A DNA stretch of 64,000 nucleotides, from positions 12,431,989 through 12,495,988 of the forward strand of contig NC_087064.1 of assembly GCF_963678635.1 (NCBI RefSeq), read 5' to 3'. Every line of letters starts with the position of its first letter. The first letter of the stretch is position 1. Source of the stretch: Symsagittifera roscoffensis (Eukaryota > Xenacoelomorpha > Acoela > Convolutidae). Positions 33,783 to 45,163 of this stretch are shown piece after piece. Under the pieces are notes generated by a model, which searched no databases, was not told the DNA's origin, and saw only the letters and a list, made by a program, of their open reading frames with translations. The translations under genes were made by a program, and so were the position numbers.

Positions 33783-36700
33783 ATGATGGCCGATCAAACG
33801 CACTGCCATATTTGCAAACGCCACCTCCGAAAAGGAGGCATATGGTGTGTCATTTGCAAAGCATACATCCATGTCTCATGTAGCGGGCTACAGAGCAGCA
33901 AATTTTATTACGATGGCTTTCCTGCATAAAATGCACTCCGGAGAAATTTGCAAAAGGGCCTAATTCCACAAATAGACCAACAAGCCAACAAGCACAGCCC
34001 CCATCACAACTCAAAAGGAAACATTACCGGCAACACCCGAAACAGACGTACTGCCCAACGCAACACAATCTGATTCACCGCCCCAGCAATCACTACAGCC
34101 CCCTTCGACCCCTGAAACCTTATCGACCAAGAACTTGAAATTAAAATAAATGAAATATACAAAAATGTCGTTAACTGGAAACCGCGCTTCATAGTTCTAA
34201 GCAAGAACAAGCCCGGGTTCCAATTCATAGAATTACTGAACCAGCAGCTGTTGTCATTGGTAGAAGAAACACCAAATTCTAACGTTTCAATGAAAACTGC
34301 AATGATTATCCCACATCTGCTGCTCCCCAAAACTAAATCAGAAACAAACGGATCAAACTCCAAAACACTGAGCCGCCGCTTAATTTTATGGAAGCAAGGC
34401 CTATTAGACGAACTTTTCACTGAAACGAAAGCTCTCCAAATTAGACATCCAAAACAGAAGAAGTCCGAAGTAAACGAGGAAGCTAAGCAATTTGATAAAC
34501 TAATGAGTACAGGCAAATTATCTGCCGCCATTGCTGCCTTTCAGACAAGAAAACAAAAGGAGTACTTCCCTTAAACGAAATCCTTGAAGGAAAAACAGTC
34601 CTCAATATCCTGAAAGAAAGAAAAACACTCAGCCAAAACAGCGAACACTAACTATATAATTGAATTAAATGAAGACACAATGCCATACCACCCCTCTTTA
34701 TTCGAACAAATAAACGCCAAGACGGTTCGAAAATCAACCCTGAAAACGCACGGAAGCCATGGTTCCTCATATCTAGATGCGTGCGAATGGAGAAGGATAT
34801 TAACTCACTTCAACCAGACATCCATTGAGCTTTGCAAAACAATAGCTAAACTATCCTATACAATAGCAAGTAAAGTTGTCTCCCATGAAAACTTAACAGC
34901 TTACATTCGTGTCGCCTGATACGTCTGGACAAAAATCCAGGGGTACAGCCCATTGGTATAGGCGAGGTTATGAGAAGAATAATTGGCAAAATAATCACCC
35001 AATGTATAAAATCAGACCTTAGAAATCTCAAAAAAAAAAATTTCCAACTCTGCTTAGGCCAGAAGTGTGGAATCGAATATGCTAACCACAGCTTGAGGAA
35101 GGAGTTTGAGAAACCGGAAACGGAAGCCATATTACTTATGGATGCAGAAAACGCCTTCAACTCGCTCAATAGAGAACTTGCTCTGAAAAATGTAGAGGTC
35201 CTTTATCCGGCACTACATCATGCGCTGGCCAACTCATATAATTATCCCTCAAATTTATATGTCAATAACACGGTTTTGGCATCTACCGAAGGCACAACGC
35301 AAAGTGATCCCCTCGCAATGGCTATGTACGGAATTGGAATAATCCCACTGATTGAGCTCCTGCAAAAGCCAAATGTCACCCAAAATGGTACGCAGATGAT
35401 CGAAGCGATGCAGGTGACCTTAAGAGTCTCCGCACAATACTGGACAACCTAGATGTGCACGGAAAGGCTTTCGGGTACAATGTGAAGCCCACCAAATGTC
35501 AACTCATAGTAAAGGAAAACTGTCGTGAAAGCGCCATAAAAGTGTTCGAAGGCACAAATTTTACTATGGTAGACAGTTTTAGAGTCCTTGGATCGGTCAT
35601 AGGAACACCATCAGCATGCGATAAGTACATCGAAAGCAAAATTGAAAAGACAGCTACCCTAACTGAAAAGCTTTCCAAAATAGCTATAACATCACTACAA
35701 AATGCGTACTCCTGCTACACAAAAGGAGTTCAAAATAAATTAAGCTTTCTAACCAGAACAACTCCGGAAGCATTTAAGAAATTGGATGAAATTGAGAAAA
35801 ACCTAAGACAGCAGCTAATTCCTAGTATTACCGATAAAGATCGCAACCTTTTTGCACTACCACTAAGAATGGGAGGATTAGGCCTCCTAAGTAACACGGA
35901 CTTTTCCAAAAACTATGAGTGGTCACGAGCCATTTGTGATCTGTTAGAAAACAGTGATACAAAAATAGCTGAAACAGAACAAACTCTGATAAATAGAAAC
36001 ATCAAAACTGAGAAACAGAAATTCACACTCACAAAAAAGGCTAAAATTATGGAAAATTGCTCATCAGAGAGAAAACTAACAATAAATTTCGCGTCACAGA
36101 AAGGAGCATCGAATTGGCTAAGCGTGCTCCCCCTAAAAAAATACAATTTCCCTCTCAACAAATTAGAGTTTAAAGATGGATTACATCTGAGATATGGATG
36201 GGAACCACCAAAAATCCCACATACATGCCCGTGTGGACAACTGTTCACACTGACCCACTCCATACAATGTCCCAAAGTTGGATACACTCATCTAAGACAT
36301 AATGAAATTCGCGATACCTTTGCGACACTTCTGGACGAAGTATGCCATGATAATGAAATAGAGCCGAAATTTCAATCGTTGGAAGGCGAAAGCTTTCACA
36401 ACAAAACAACCACTACTGAAGATGGCGCTCGACCTGACATCAAGGCAAATGGACTCTGGGGAGGCCGATTCAGCCGAATCTTTTTCGATGTAAAAATTTT
36501 CAACCCCAATGCTAAATCCTGCCCCAAAACTATATCTGACGCCTACAAATATCATGAGAGTGTCAAAACATTAAAATACCAACAAAGAATTCTGGACGTG
36601 GAACACAGCAGCTCTGTTCCACTAATTTTTGCGTGTACCAGAGGAGCAGCACCAGACTCTACAAAAACCGTCCAGAAACTAGCAGAGAAACTAAGCGAAA

Positions 36701-36864
36701 AACGGAACGAATCATACTCGGACACAATTAACTATATAAGAACAAAAATAAGTTTTGCACTTCTAAGGAGTGCAATCCTCTGCTTTAGGGGGTGCAAAAA
36801 ACTTAAAAATACATCCAACATAGACAATTCTATCTGTGCTGTAATCGAGGAGGGTAGATTTTAA
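33783..36864 (+). pseudogene. LINE ORF2 (PHD, RT, endonuclease), copy 1, frameshifted
   Basis: Begins MMADQTHCHICKRH with a PHD-type Cys4-His-Cys3 finger (C-x2-C, WCVIC, IHVSC, then C-x2-C after a shift). The RT follows in pieces: DAENAFNSLNRE (motif A), GTTQSDPLAMA (motif B, Gly changed to Ser), a YADD box that a one-base loss puts out of frame near 35,390, and FRVLGSVIG. The last 469 codons (35,455-36,864) are intact and hold the thumb, a zinc knuckle CPCGQLFTLTHSIQCP and the restriction-like endonuclease ARPDIKANG...FFDVKIFNP. Several shifts in the first half make it a pseudogene. Confidence 0.9.
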
Positions 36865-37425
36865 TTGACAATTCTCTTGATGCATTAAAATAGACTTGAT
36901 TTATTCATAAAATTTTGTCGATGTATTTATATAGCGTTGGTATGGCCATATCCAACCTGTGCACGTACCGTCGCATGACGGAAGGGCCCATTTTAATTGA
37001 CCCTCCCATTTTCTGGTATCAAGAAGAAAAAACTCTACTCAATCATTGTTTAGATTTACCAATTGCTATGGCAATTGCGCTCAACATCGAATTTTGGTTT
37101 TGTTTCCTGTAATGTTAAAATTGGCTGTTCCGAATGAATGAATGATCAGTATATCGATATAATTTAGAGCTTGGAATGATGTTGAAATTATAAATTTGAC
37201 TCCTTCTCGTTGGCAGTTCATTTGTTGTTCCTAACCTAATTTTTGTCTTTCTTCTTGCTCTATGGCGGGACTGTGGATTTTATATAGTACCTTCTTGATA
37301 TTGTCAAGGAGGTTGGCCTATTTTTGGTCAACATGTGAGTTGGTTGAAGTGTGATACATCTTGTATACAGAAAAAGCAGATGCACTCAAAATCTGAGACT
37401 GTTATGAGTAGCACACTTTAAAGGC
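36865..37425 (+). other. LINE 3' UTR, copy 1
   Basis: Follows the ORF2 stop. Shared with copy 2 over its whole length apart from a 40-bp segment (tgatacatcttgtatac to ctcaaaa) missing in copy 2 near 41,899. No poly(A) tail or simple tail repeat at the end, as is common for site-targeted endonuclease-type LINEs. Confidence 0.75.
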
Positions 37426-37764
37426 ATGGTCACTTGTTTTTCCATAACTTCTAAGAAGCATGCCTGAGGTGTTGGGAACACCAGACTATTTGTTGTGATA
37501 AACTTATTAAACAGATTCATTTGATATGATACGATCATGATGGTACGCTTGTAAGAAGAAGGCCCGGTACGGGATTTTAGAGACTAGCTCGTCAAGCCGC
37601 GATACACCCCCTCTACCCGGACATCCCCGCCGGAACCTCCACCCGTAAAAAACCAGGTTGTAATCGCTTTCATTTTTTTATGTGTTTTTAAATCTATTTC
37701 TCTACAATCCATTTAACAATCTGTTCTTTCTCTTGTTTTGTCTCTTTTGTACCCTGTTTAGTGA

Positions 37765-38286
37765 ATGTCCGTGCCAAAGTACAGGCCGAAGTGGCTACCC
37801 AAGTGGAGCAGGAAATTGGTAATAGGAACCTCAAGGACAAAGTACTGCAGCCCCAAAGATGTCGGAGCCACAGTTCACTCGTACAGAGGTGCAAAACTAG
37901 CCGATCTTGCCGCTACTGTCTCGCGCTACCCCTCGCAGAAACTGAACTGTGTTACTATAGTAGCAGTCTTTAATGATAACTCATCTACGGTTTCAGACTT
38001 TGCTAATGATTGGAGATTTTTAAAAAATTTGATAATTCATAAGTTTAACCCAAATGGGCTTATTATCCCCAAAACCATCCTCTCTGCAAATAATCACTTC
38101 ATAAACAGAAAACTTGGTGCTTTAAATACCTCTTTGTTTCGCGTTATTAAAACATTTTACCATTCAAGAATTCGAATCATTTCCCCTAATCTTAACGTAA
38201 ATTTTAGTGCTAATATGTTTTGTAAAGATGGTTTTCATTTTCTTTTTATGGCAATAAAATTTTCAGTTTATTTCTCGCTCAGCTAA
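37765..38286 (+). CDS. LINE ORF1, SGNH-hydrolase-like (copy 2)
   Basis: 173 codons, starting MSVPKYRPKWLPKWSRK, a basic, tryptophan-bearing N-terminus that may bind RNA (inference). Block I IGTSRTKY and block II YRGAKLADLA are intact. Block III reads IVAVFNDNSS, so the Gly seen in copy 1 is gone. An extra T near the end shifts the frame, giving DGFHFLFMAIK in place of the copy-1 ending. Probably no longer functional. ORF2 starts 41 bases downstream. Confidence 0.65.
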   Translation: MSVPKYRPKWLPKWSRKLVIGTSRTKYCSPKDVGATVHSYRGAKLADLAATVSRYPSQKLNCVTIVAVFNDNSSTVSDFANDWRFLKNLIIHKFNPNGLIIPKTILSANNHFINRKLGALNTSLFRVIKTFYHSRIRIISPNLNVNFSANMFCKDGFHFLFMAIKFSVYFSLS

Positions 38287-38327
38287 CTTGTATATATTCA
38301 CCATAAATTTACCCTCCTCGCTGCCAA

Positions 38328-41300
38328 ATGATGGCCGATCAAACGCACTGCCATATTTGCAAACGCCACCTCCGAAAAGGAGGCATATGGTGTGTCATTT
38401 GCAAAGGATACATCTATGTCTCATGTAGCGGGCTACAGAGCAGCAAATTTTATTACGATGGGTTCTCCTGCATAAAATGCACTCCCGAGAACTTTGCAAA
38501 AAGGCCTAATTCCACAAACAGACCAACAAGCACAGCCCCCATCACAACTCAAAAAGAAACATCACCGGCAACATCTGAAACAAACGTACTGCCCAACGCA
38601 ACACAATCTGAATCATCGCCCCCAACATTCACTACAGCCCCCTTCCGCCCCTGGAAACTTATCGACCAAGAGATTGAAATTAAAATAAATGAAATTTACA
38701 AAAATGTCGTTAACTGGAAACCGCGCTTCATAGTTCTAAGCCAGAACAAGCCCGGGTTCCAATTCGTACTGAACCAGCAGCTGTTGTCATTGGTAGAAGA
38801 AACACCAAGTTCTAACGTTTCAATGAAAACTGCAATGATTATCCCACATCTGCTGCTCCCCAAAACTAAATCAGAAACATACGGATCAAATTCCAAAACA
38901 CTGAGCCGCCGCTTAATTTTATGGAAGCAAGGCCTATTAGACGAACTTTTCACTGAAACAAAAGCTCTCCAAATTAGACATCCAAAACAGAAGAAGTCCG
39001 AAGTAAACGAGGAAGCTAAGCAATTTGATAAACTAATGAGTACAGGCAAAATATCTGCCGCCATTGGCTGCCTTTCAGACAAGAAAACACAAAAAGTACT
39101 TCCCTTAAACGAAGTCATTGAAGGAAAAACAGTCCTCAATATCCTGAAAGAAAAACACCCCCCAGCCAAAACAGCGAACACTAACTATATAACTGAATTA
39201 AATGACGACACAATGCCATACCACCCCTCTATATTCGAACAAATAAACGCCAAAGAGTTTCGAAAATTAACCCTGAAAACGCACGGAAGCCACGGTCCCT
39301 CAGGTCTAGATGCGTGCGAATGGAGAAGGATATTAACTCACTTCAACCAGACATCCATTGAGCTTTGCAAAACAATAGCTAACCTATCCTATACAATAGC
39401 AACTAAAGTTGTCCCCACATGAAAACTTAACAGTTTACAACTCATGTCGCCTGATACCTCTGGACAAAAATCCAGGGGTATGGCCCATTAGTATAGACGA
39501 GGTTCTGAGAAGAATAATTGGCAAAACAATCACCCAATGTATAAAATCGGACCTTAAAATCTCGGAAAAAATTTCCAACTCTGCTTAAGCCAGAAGTGTG
39601 GAATCGAATATGCTATCCACAGCTTGAGGAAGGAGTTTGAGAAACCGGAAACGGAAGCCATACTACTTATTGATGCAGAAAACGCCTTCAACTCGCTCAA
39701 TAGAGAACTTGCTCTGAAAAATGTGGAGATCCTTTGTCCGGCACTACATCATGCGCTGGCCAATTCATATAAACATCCCTCAAATTTATATGTCAATAAC
39801 ACGGTTTTGACATCTACCGAAGGCACAACGCAAGGTGATCCCCTCGCAATGGCTATGGACGGAATTGGAATAATCCCACTGATTGAGCTCCTGCAAAAGC
39901 CAAATTTCCACCAAAAATGGTACGCAGATGATGAAAGCGCTGCAGGTGATCTTAAGAGTCTCCGCGCAATACTGGACAACCTAGATGTGCACGGAAAGGC
40001 TTTCGGGTACAATGTGAAGCCCTCCAAATGTCAACTCATAGTAAAGGAAAATTGTCGTGAAAGCGCCATAAAAGTATTCGAAGGCTCAAATATTACAATG
40101 GTAGACGGTTTTAGAGTCCTTGGATCGGTCATAGGAACACCATCAGCATGCGATAAGTACATCGAAAGCAAAATTGAAAAGACAGCTACCCTAACTGAAA
40201 AGCTTTCCAAAATAGCTATAACATCACCACAAAATGCGTACTCCTGCTACACAAAAGGAGTTCAAAATAAATTAAGCTTTCTAACCAGAACAACTCCGGA
40301 AGCATTTAAAAAAATGGATGAAGTTGAGAGAAACGTAAGACAGCAGCTACTTCCTAGTATTACTGGTAAAAACCATATAACCGATGAGGATCGCAACCTT
40401 TTTGCACTACCACTAAGAATGGGAGAATTAGGCCTCCTCAGTAACACGGACTTTTCCAAAAACTATCAGTGGTCACGAGCCATTTGTGATCAGTTAGAAA
40501 ACAGTGATTCAGAAATAGCTGAAACAGAACAAACTCTGACAAATAGAAACATCAAAACTGAGAAACATAACATCACACTCTCAAAAAAGGCTAAAATTAT
40601 GGGGAATTGCTCATCAGAGAAAAAACTGACAATAAATTTAGCGCCACAGAATAAGCATCGAATTGGCTAAGCGTGCTCCCCCTAAAAAATACAATTTCTC
40701 CTTCAACAAATTAGAGTTTAAAGATGGATTACAACTGAGATATGGATGGTAACCACCAAACACCCCACATACATGCCCGTGTGGACAACTGTTCACACTG
40801 ACCCACTCCATACAATGTCACAAAGTTGGAGACACTCATCTAAGACATAATGAAATTCGCGATACCTTTGCGACACTTCTGGACGAAGTATTCCATGATA
40901 ATGTAATAGAGCCGAAACTTCAATCGTTGGAAGGCGAAAGCTTTCACAACAAAACAACCACTACTGAAGATGACGCTCGACTTGACATCAAGGCAAATGG
41001 AATCTGGGGAGGCCGATTCAGCCGAACCTTTTTCGATGTAAAAATTTTCAACCCCAATGCTAAATCCTGCCCCAAAACTATATCTGACGCCTACAAATAT
41101 CATGAGAGTGTCAAAACATTAAAATACCAACAAAGAATTCTGGACGTGGAACACAGCAGCTCTGTTCCACTAATTTTTGCGTGTACCAGAGGAGCAGCAC
41201 CAGACTCTACAAAAACCGTCCAGAACTTAGCAGAGAAACTAAGCGAAAAACCGAACGAATCATACTCGGACACAATTAACTATATAAGAACAAAAATAAG

Positions 41301-41412
41301 TTTTGCACTTCTAAGGAGTGCAATCCTCTGCTTTAGGGGGTGCAAAAAACTTAAAACTACATCCAACATAGACAATTCTATCTGTGCTGTAATCGAGGAG
41401 GGTAGATTTTAA
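38328..41412 (+). pseudogene. LINE ORF2 (PHD, RT, endonuclease), copy 2, interrupted
   Basis: The first 364 codons (38,328-39,422) are open: PHD-type finger CHICKRH...WCVICKGY...SCIKC, where the His ligand is Tyr (GYIYVSC), a Pro/Thr-rich linker, a charged domain, and the start of the RT (THGSHGPSGLD). After a shift near 39,415, codons at 39,624-40,670 give motif A DAENAFNSLNRE, motif B GTTQGDPLAMAMD, motif C WYADDESAAG and FRVLGSVIG. A second shift near 40,655 and a stop near 40,750 precede the zinc knuckle and the endonuclease (40,927-41,412), where RPD has become RLD. Full length would be about 1,030 codons. Confidence 0.9.
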
Positions 41413-42043
41413 TTGACAATTCTCTTGATGCATTAAAATAGACTTGATTTATTCATAAAATTTTGTCGATGTATTTATATAGCGTTGGTATGGCCCTATC
41501 CAACCTGTGCACGTACCGTCGCATGACGGAAGGGCCCAATTTAATTGCCCCCCCCCCATTCTCTGGTATCAAGAAGAAAAAACTCTACTCAATCATTGTT
41601 TAGATTTACCAATTGCTATGGCAATTGCGCTCAACATCGAATTTTGGTTTTGTTTCCTGTAATGTTAAAATTGGCTGTTCCGAATGAATGAATGATCAGT
41701 ATATCGATATAATTTAGAGTTTGGAATGATGTTGAATTTATAAATTTGACTCCTCGTTGGCAGTTCATTTGTTGTTCATAACTTAATTTTTGTCTTTCTT
41801 CTTGCTCTATGGCGGGACTGTGGATTTTATAGAGTACCTTCTTGATATTGTCAAGGAGGTTGGCCTATTTTTTTGTCAACATGTGAGTTGGTTGAAGTGT
41901 CTGAGCCTGTTATGAGTAGCACCCTTTAAAGGCATGTTTTTTGTGGCATCCGGTGCTTTAGAAACCGGCGATTTGCGATCTTGTTTTTATTTTAACTCAA
42001 GCGACATTGAGACAGTCTTTGTCAAATATTTGGTTGCTGAGCG
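41413..42043 (+). other. LINE 3' UTR, copy 2, with shared downstream extension
   Basis: The UTR matches copy 1 up to 41,933. The next 110 bases (ttttttgtggc to ggttgctgagc) are not in copy 1 but do match the sequence after the 3'-UTR remnant at 43,503. The element's true 3' end may therefore be near 42,043, or both copies sit in the same repeated target. Confidence 0.6.
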
Positions 42044-42049
42044 GTTGTT

Positions 42050-43230
42050 TCCTTCTTTCTTGGTTAAATAAGTTTCGGTCTAAATTATTTCGGCTTATTG
42101 GCTTCATATGTTTCTTCTAACCACAAGGTTTCTCATTTTCAATGTTCAGGACAAAAAAAAACAAATTCTTCCTTCGAAGAGGGAACCTAGAAAAACTTTG
42201 TTTCATGGAATCGCAAGATCCTCCTGCGTCCCAAAACCTTTTAAACTGAAATGAAAATTGAGAACTGATACAAGAAATTATAAAAATGATTTTATTTTAA
42301 GTCATATCCTCATAGTGCAGATAAATGAAGTTGTTAGGATACTATAGCGATTCAATATGATGCCATTCATAGCACGTGGTGAGATTTGATGCAGATGATA
42401 TGTTTTTGGAAGCTAGTCCTATAAATTCTGTCGCATGGCTTTCTCCATTTTGATGACGCACCAGTTTGTTAGAAGTATATTGAGGACATTGAGTACGCTC
42501 TCCGGTAAATATGTATCAATCGACCTGAATGCATTACGGTTTTGTCATGTAAATGAAATTAAAACTTGGTGATTACGAGCCGTAAAAACGTAGTAAAAAA
42601 GTACCACAAAACCAGAGTTGAACGTCTTGACACGTAATATTGTTTTTTTTTGCTACAACTAAAGTACTAAAATCGAAGAAAAAATCGCTAATTAGAAATT
42701 AGAGAACAATTTTAGAAAACGACAGTAATGAAATGGAAATTGAAATCAAAGTTTGCGAGAAAAGAAGCTTTCCGAGAAATAAAGTTTGTATTTTGGCAAT
42801 AGGCAAGCATTTTGTATTAACGTATTTTACCAATAGGCAAGAATGGGGGTTAGAAAATTTAACTTACCCAAGGTCAGAGACTGCGGTTTTTCAATGAAGA
42901 TTGGCAATCAGGAAGAGTCTGTCATGGAACTCTTAAACTGTTTCCTAAAAAACTTTTAGCGCTGCAAGCATTTCCCGAATTGAATCAAATTAACAACCAT
43001 TATTTTCAGTTGACATTATGAGTAGATTGACGTTTGGAAACAGTCGATCCGTCTCCGTCGGACTGCGTGTTTTTCTCTACTGAATACAAGAAAAAATACA
43101 AAAATGTTGACGTATTTGCCCTAATTTTAGGAGTAACATCGTGGTCTGGATATACTAAGACTCAGCCATGGTTTCACTATTCCTGCATATAACTAATAAT
43201 TTTGTTTCAATCGGTCGCTAGTTTTACTAA
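42050..43230. other. Stretch without recognised gene
   Basis: AT-rich. No significant open frame, no link seen to the LINE or other repeats here. Confidence 0.4.
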
Positions 43231-43612
43231 ACGAATGAATGATCAATATATATATGGGAATGATGTTGATTTTATAAATGTGACTCCTCGTAGCAGTTCA
43301 TTTACTGTTCATAACTTGATTCTTGTCTTTCTTTTTACTATATAGCGGGACTGTGGATTCTTTAAAGTAATTTTTGATCTTGTCAGGGATGTTGGCTCTT
43401 TAACTGTTAACCTTTGAGGTGGTTGAAATATGACATTTCCTATTTTACAGTAGATGCAGATGCAACCAAAATCTGAGCCTGTTTATGAGTAGCGTGTTTT
43501 ATTGGCCGTTTTTTGTGGCTTTCGTTAATATAGAAAACGGCGATATGTTATCTTTTCCAATTTTTATCTCAAGCGACACAGACAATCTCTGTCGTTAAAT
43601 TGGTTGCTGAGT
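43231..43612 (+). mobile_element. 5'-truncated LINE 3' end, third copy
   Basis: Diverged match to the 3' UTR of the tandem LINEs: acgaatgaatgatca, ggaatgatgttga, ttgtctttctt, tagcgggactgtggatt, ctgagcctgtt-atgagtagc, then ttttttgtggc and ggttgctgag. No coding part is left. Same strand as the full copies. The divergence indicates an older insertion. Confidence 0.75.
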
Positions 43613-44610
43613 CGTGCTCTGGATATCCGGCGTAAAATGCTCGCCCGTTATTTTCTTCTGATTTTCAGTTATTGCGACAAAATTGGGAGTGACTGGCTCA
43701 TTTCGAATTTTTGAAAAATAATTGTAACGGTCATTCACTCAAGTCACATAAGAGGTCACGAAAAACAGACCTATAATCATTGGCTCAAGGGTCTGAGACA
43801 CTACCTCTTTTAGTTATGTTCCTCAATCAGTCGCAGCCAACTCACGGTTCGCTTATGACATGGATTTTTAAAATCGCTACAGCTCAAAAGCCACTACCAA
43901 AATTTTCGCCACTCTAGATAGAAGTAAGTAGGCCCCCATCGCTAGCTCTCTGAGTTCCTAAAATGCACGAACACCATTAAAAACAGGGCTGGGACCTCAA
44001 GTGATCACCATTAGTTTTTATTCATTTGATCCAATGTACATTTGATCCATTAAAACGTGAAAGAAAATCAGAATAGATATGCTATTTAGCCTAGCTGAAA
44101 TAAAAATCATCCAATCTAACCATGGAGTTTTCAAAAGTTTTACTATCAACCAATCAGAATCGAGCATTAAGCTCGCCTTTGCTCAATATAATCAGATGAA
44201 ATGCGCTCAACGTATTAAATTTAAGTACTCCAATTCTACACTACAACACTGAAACTAATACTAGACGCGATCAAGCATGTTAAATATTACTCAAGGGGTT
44301 TTGTAGTGTAAAACTCAATCAATTCATAAAGTAGTACCCAAGAAGTGTCGTATCCCGTTATTTTACTATGAGGTCTCTGAAGATTGCTCTGAGTATTACT
44401 GAGTTTATTATTTAGTCGCTTTCCAAATGAAGAGGAAAGTTCTATGCCCGAGAGATATATCGGATGTCGTTCAATTCGCAGGGCGGTATTCCTCTTAAAA
44501 CTCAAAGGGCAGAAAGATATTTTAGGCAGAGGCTTTAATTTCGAATCAAGCTGGTCACTCTCGCGGATATCTCTCGAGTGATTTTACAAAGTTTATAAAC
44601 CAAGAGTATA
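43613..44610. other. Stretch without recognised gene
   Basis: AT-rich. Only a 72-codon minus-strand frame at 44,287-44,505 of no recognised family. A short direct repeat, catttgatcca/acatttgatcca, lies near 44,023-44,055. Confidence 0.35.
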
Positions 44611-44612
44611 TG

Positions 44613-45047
44613 TTATTGTTTACACTCATCAAATTTATTTAACAAAGTTATCAGCAAAGGTTGGCCACTCTGTTTTTCATCGCCAAGCCTTTTTCGGAGT
44701 TTATTTTTTGAGTTCAAATGTTTACTTCCTGTTTCTTCATAATGATATTTGCTTGTCCCCTCGTTCACATCTTCTTGTTGTCTCACAGAAATTATAGTTT
44801 GTGGTCGTAAATACCAAATAGGGCCTTGAAGTAATTTGGTTGGGTCAAATAATGAATCACACCCATAAATGGAATTTAGGGATGTGACACTACCATCCTT
44901 GAAAAAGTTGCTATGGGTTCGGAAAGTTTCTGCGCTCTGCTTTTGTAGAAAAAACATGGGTACAGTTTTGATGCCCTCTTGTTCCACACACAGTCCGTTG
45001 GTCAGATTATATATGTCTACAAATATACGGCACATGGATAAATACAT
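44613..45047 (-). CDS. Hypothetical 144-codon frame beside the envelope-like gene
   Basis: Starts MYLSMCRIFVDIYNL; hydrophilic, Lys/Glu-rich C-terminal half, no membrane segment beyond a weak N-terminal one. It follows the envelope-like frame on the same strand after 117 bases. It could be a remnant of the same element or a chance frame. No family recognised. Confidence 0.25.
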   Translation of the reverse strand: MYLSMCRIFVDIYNLTNGLCVEQEGIKTVPMFFLQKQSAETFRTHSNFFKDGSVTSLNSIYGCDSLFDPTKLLQGPIWYLRPQTIISVRQQEDVNEGTSKYHYEETGSKHLNSKNKLRKRLGDEKQSGQPLLITLLNKFDECKQ

Positions 45048-45163
45048 TTCATCAACAATGTGTTAAAAGTTGTGGTACAAATTTTCTTTAAAGTGATACA
45101 ATTCTTTAAAGTGGTACTGTTAAGGTTACTGAAAGGTGTTATACGTAAGGTGTTATATACTTC

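Larger units (their letters stand above)
32922..37425 (+). mobile_element. Full-length endonuclease-type LINE, copy 1
   Basis: About 4.5 kb. The 5' leader starts atggtcacttgtttttcc and includes gaaggcccggtacggg. It is followed by ORF1 (SGNH-like), ORF2 (PHD finger, RT, zinc knuckle, restriction-like endonuclease) and a 0.56-kb 3' UTR ending actttaaaggc. Boundaries are set by comparison with copy 2: copy 1 ends at 37,425 and copy 2 begins at the next base. No APE-type endonuclease is seen. No target-site duplication is obvious. ORF2 is frameshifted, so the copy is inactive. Confidence 0.9.
37426..41933 (+). mobile_element. Full-length endonuclease-type LINE, copy 2
   Basis: About 4.5 kb, same strand, starting at the base after copy 1 ends (aaaggc then atggtcacttg). 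It has the same parts in the same order as copy 1. The leader has an extra segment (gatacaccccctctaccc) that copy 1 lacks. ORF2 has at least two shifts and one nonsense change, so it is also inactive, but different lesions from copy 1 show the two decayed independently. Copy 2 preserves the N-terminal third and the RT active site; copy 1 preserves the endonuclease. Confidence 0.9.
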
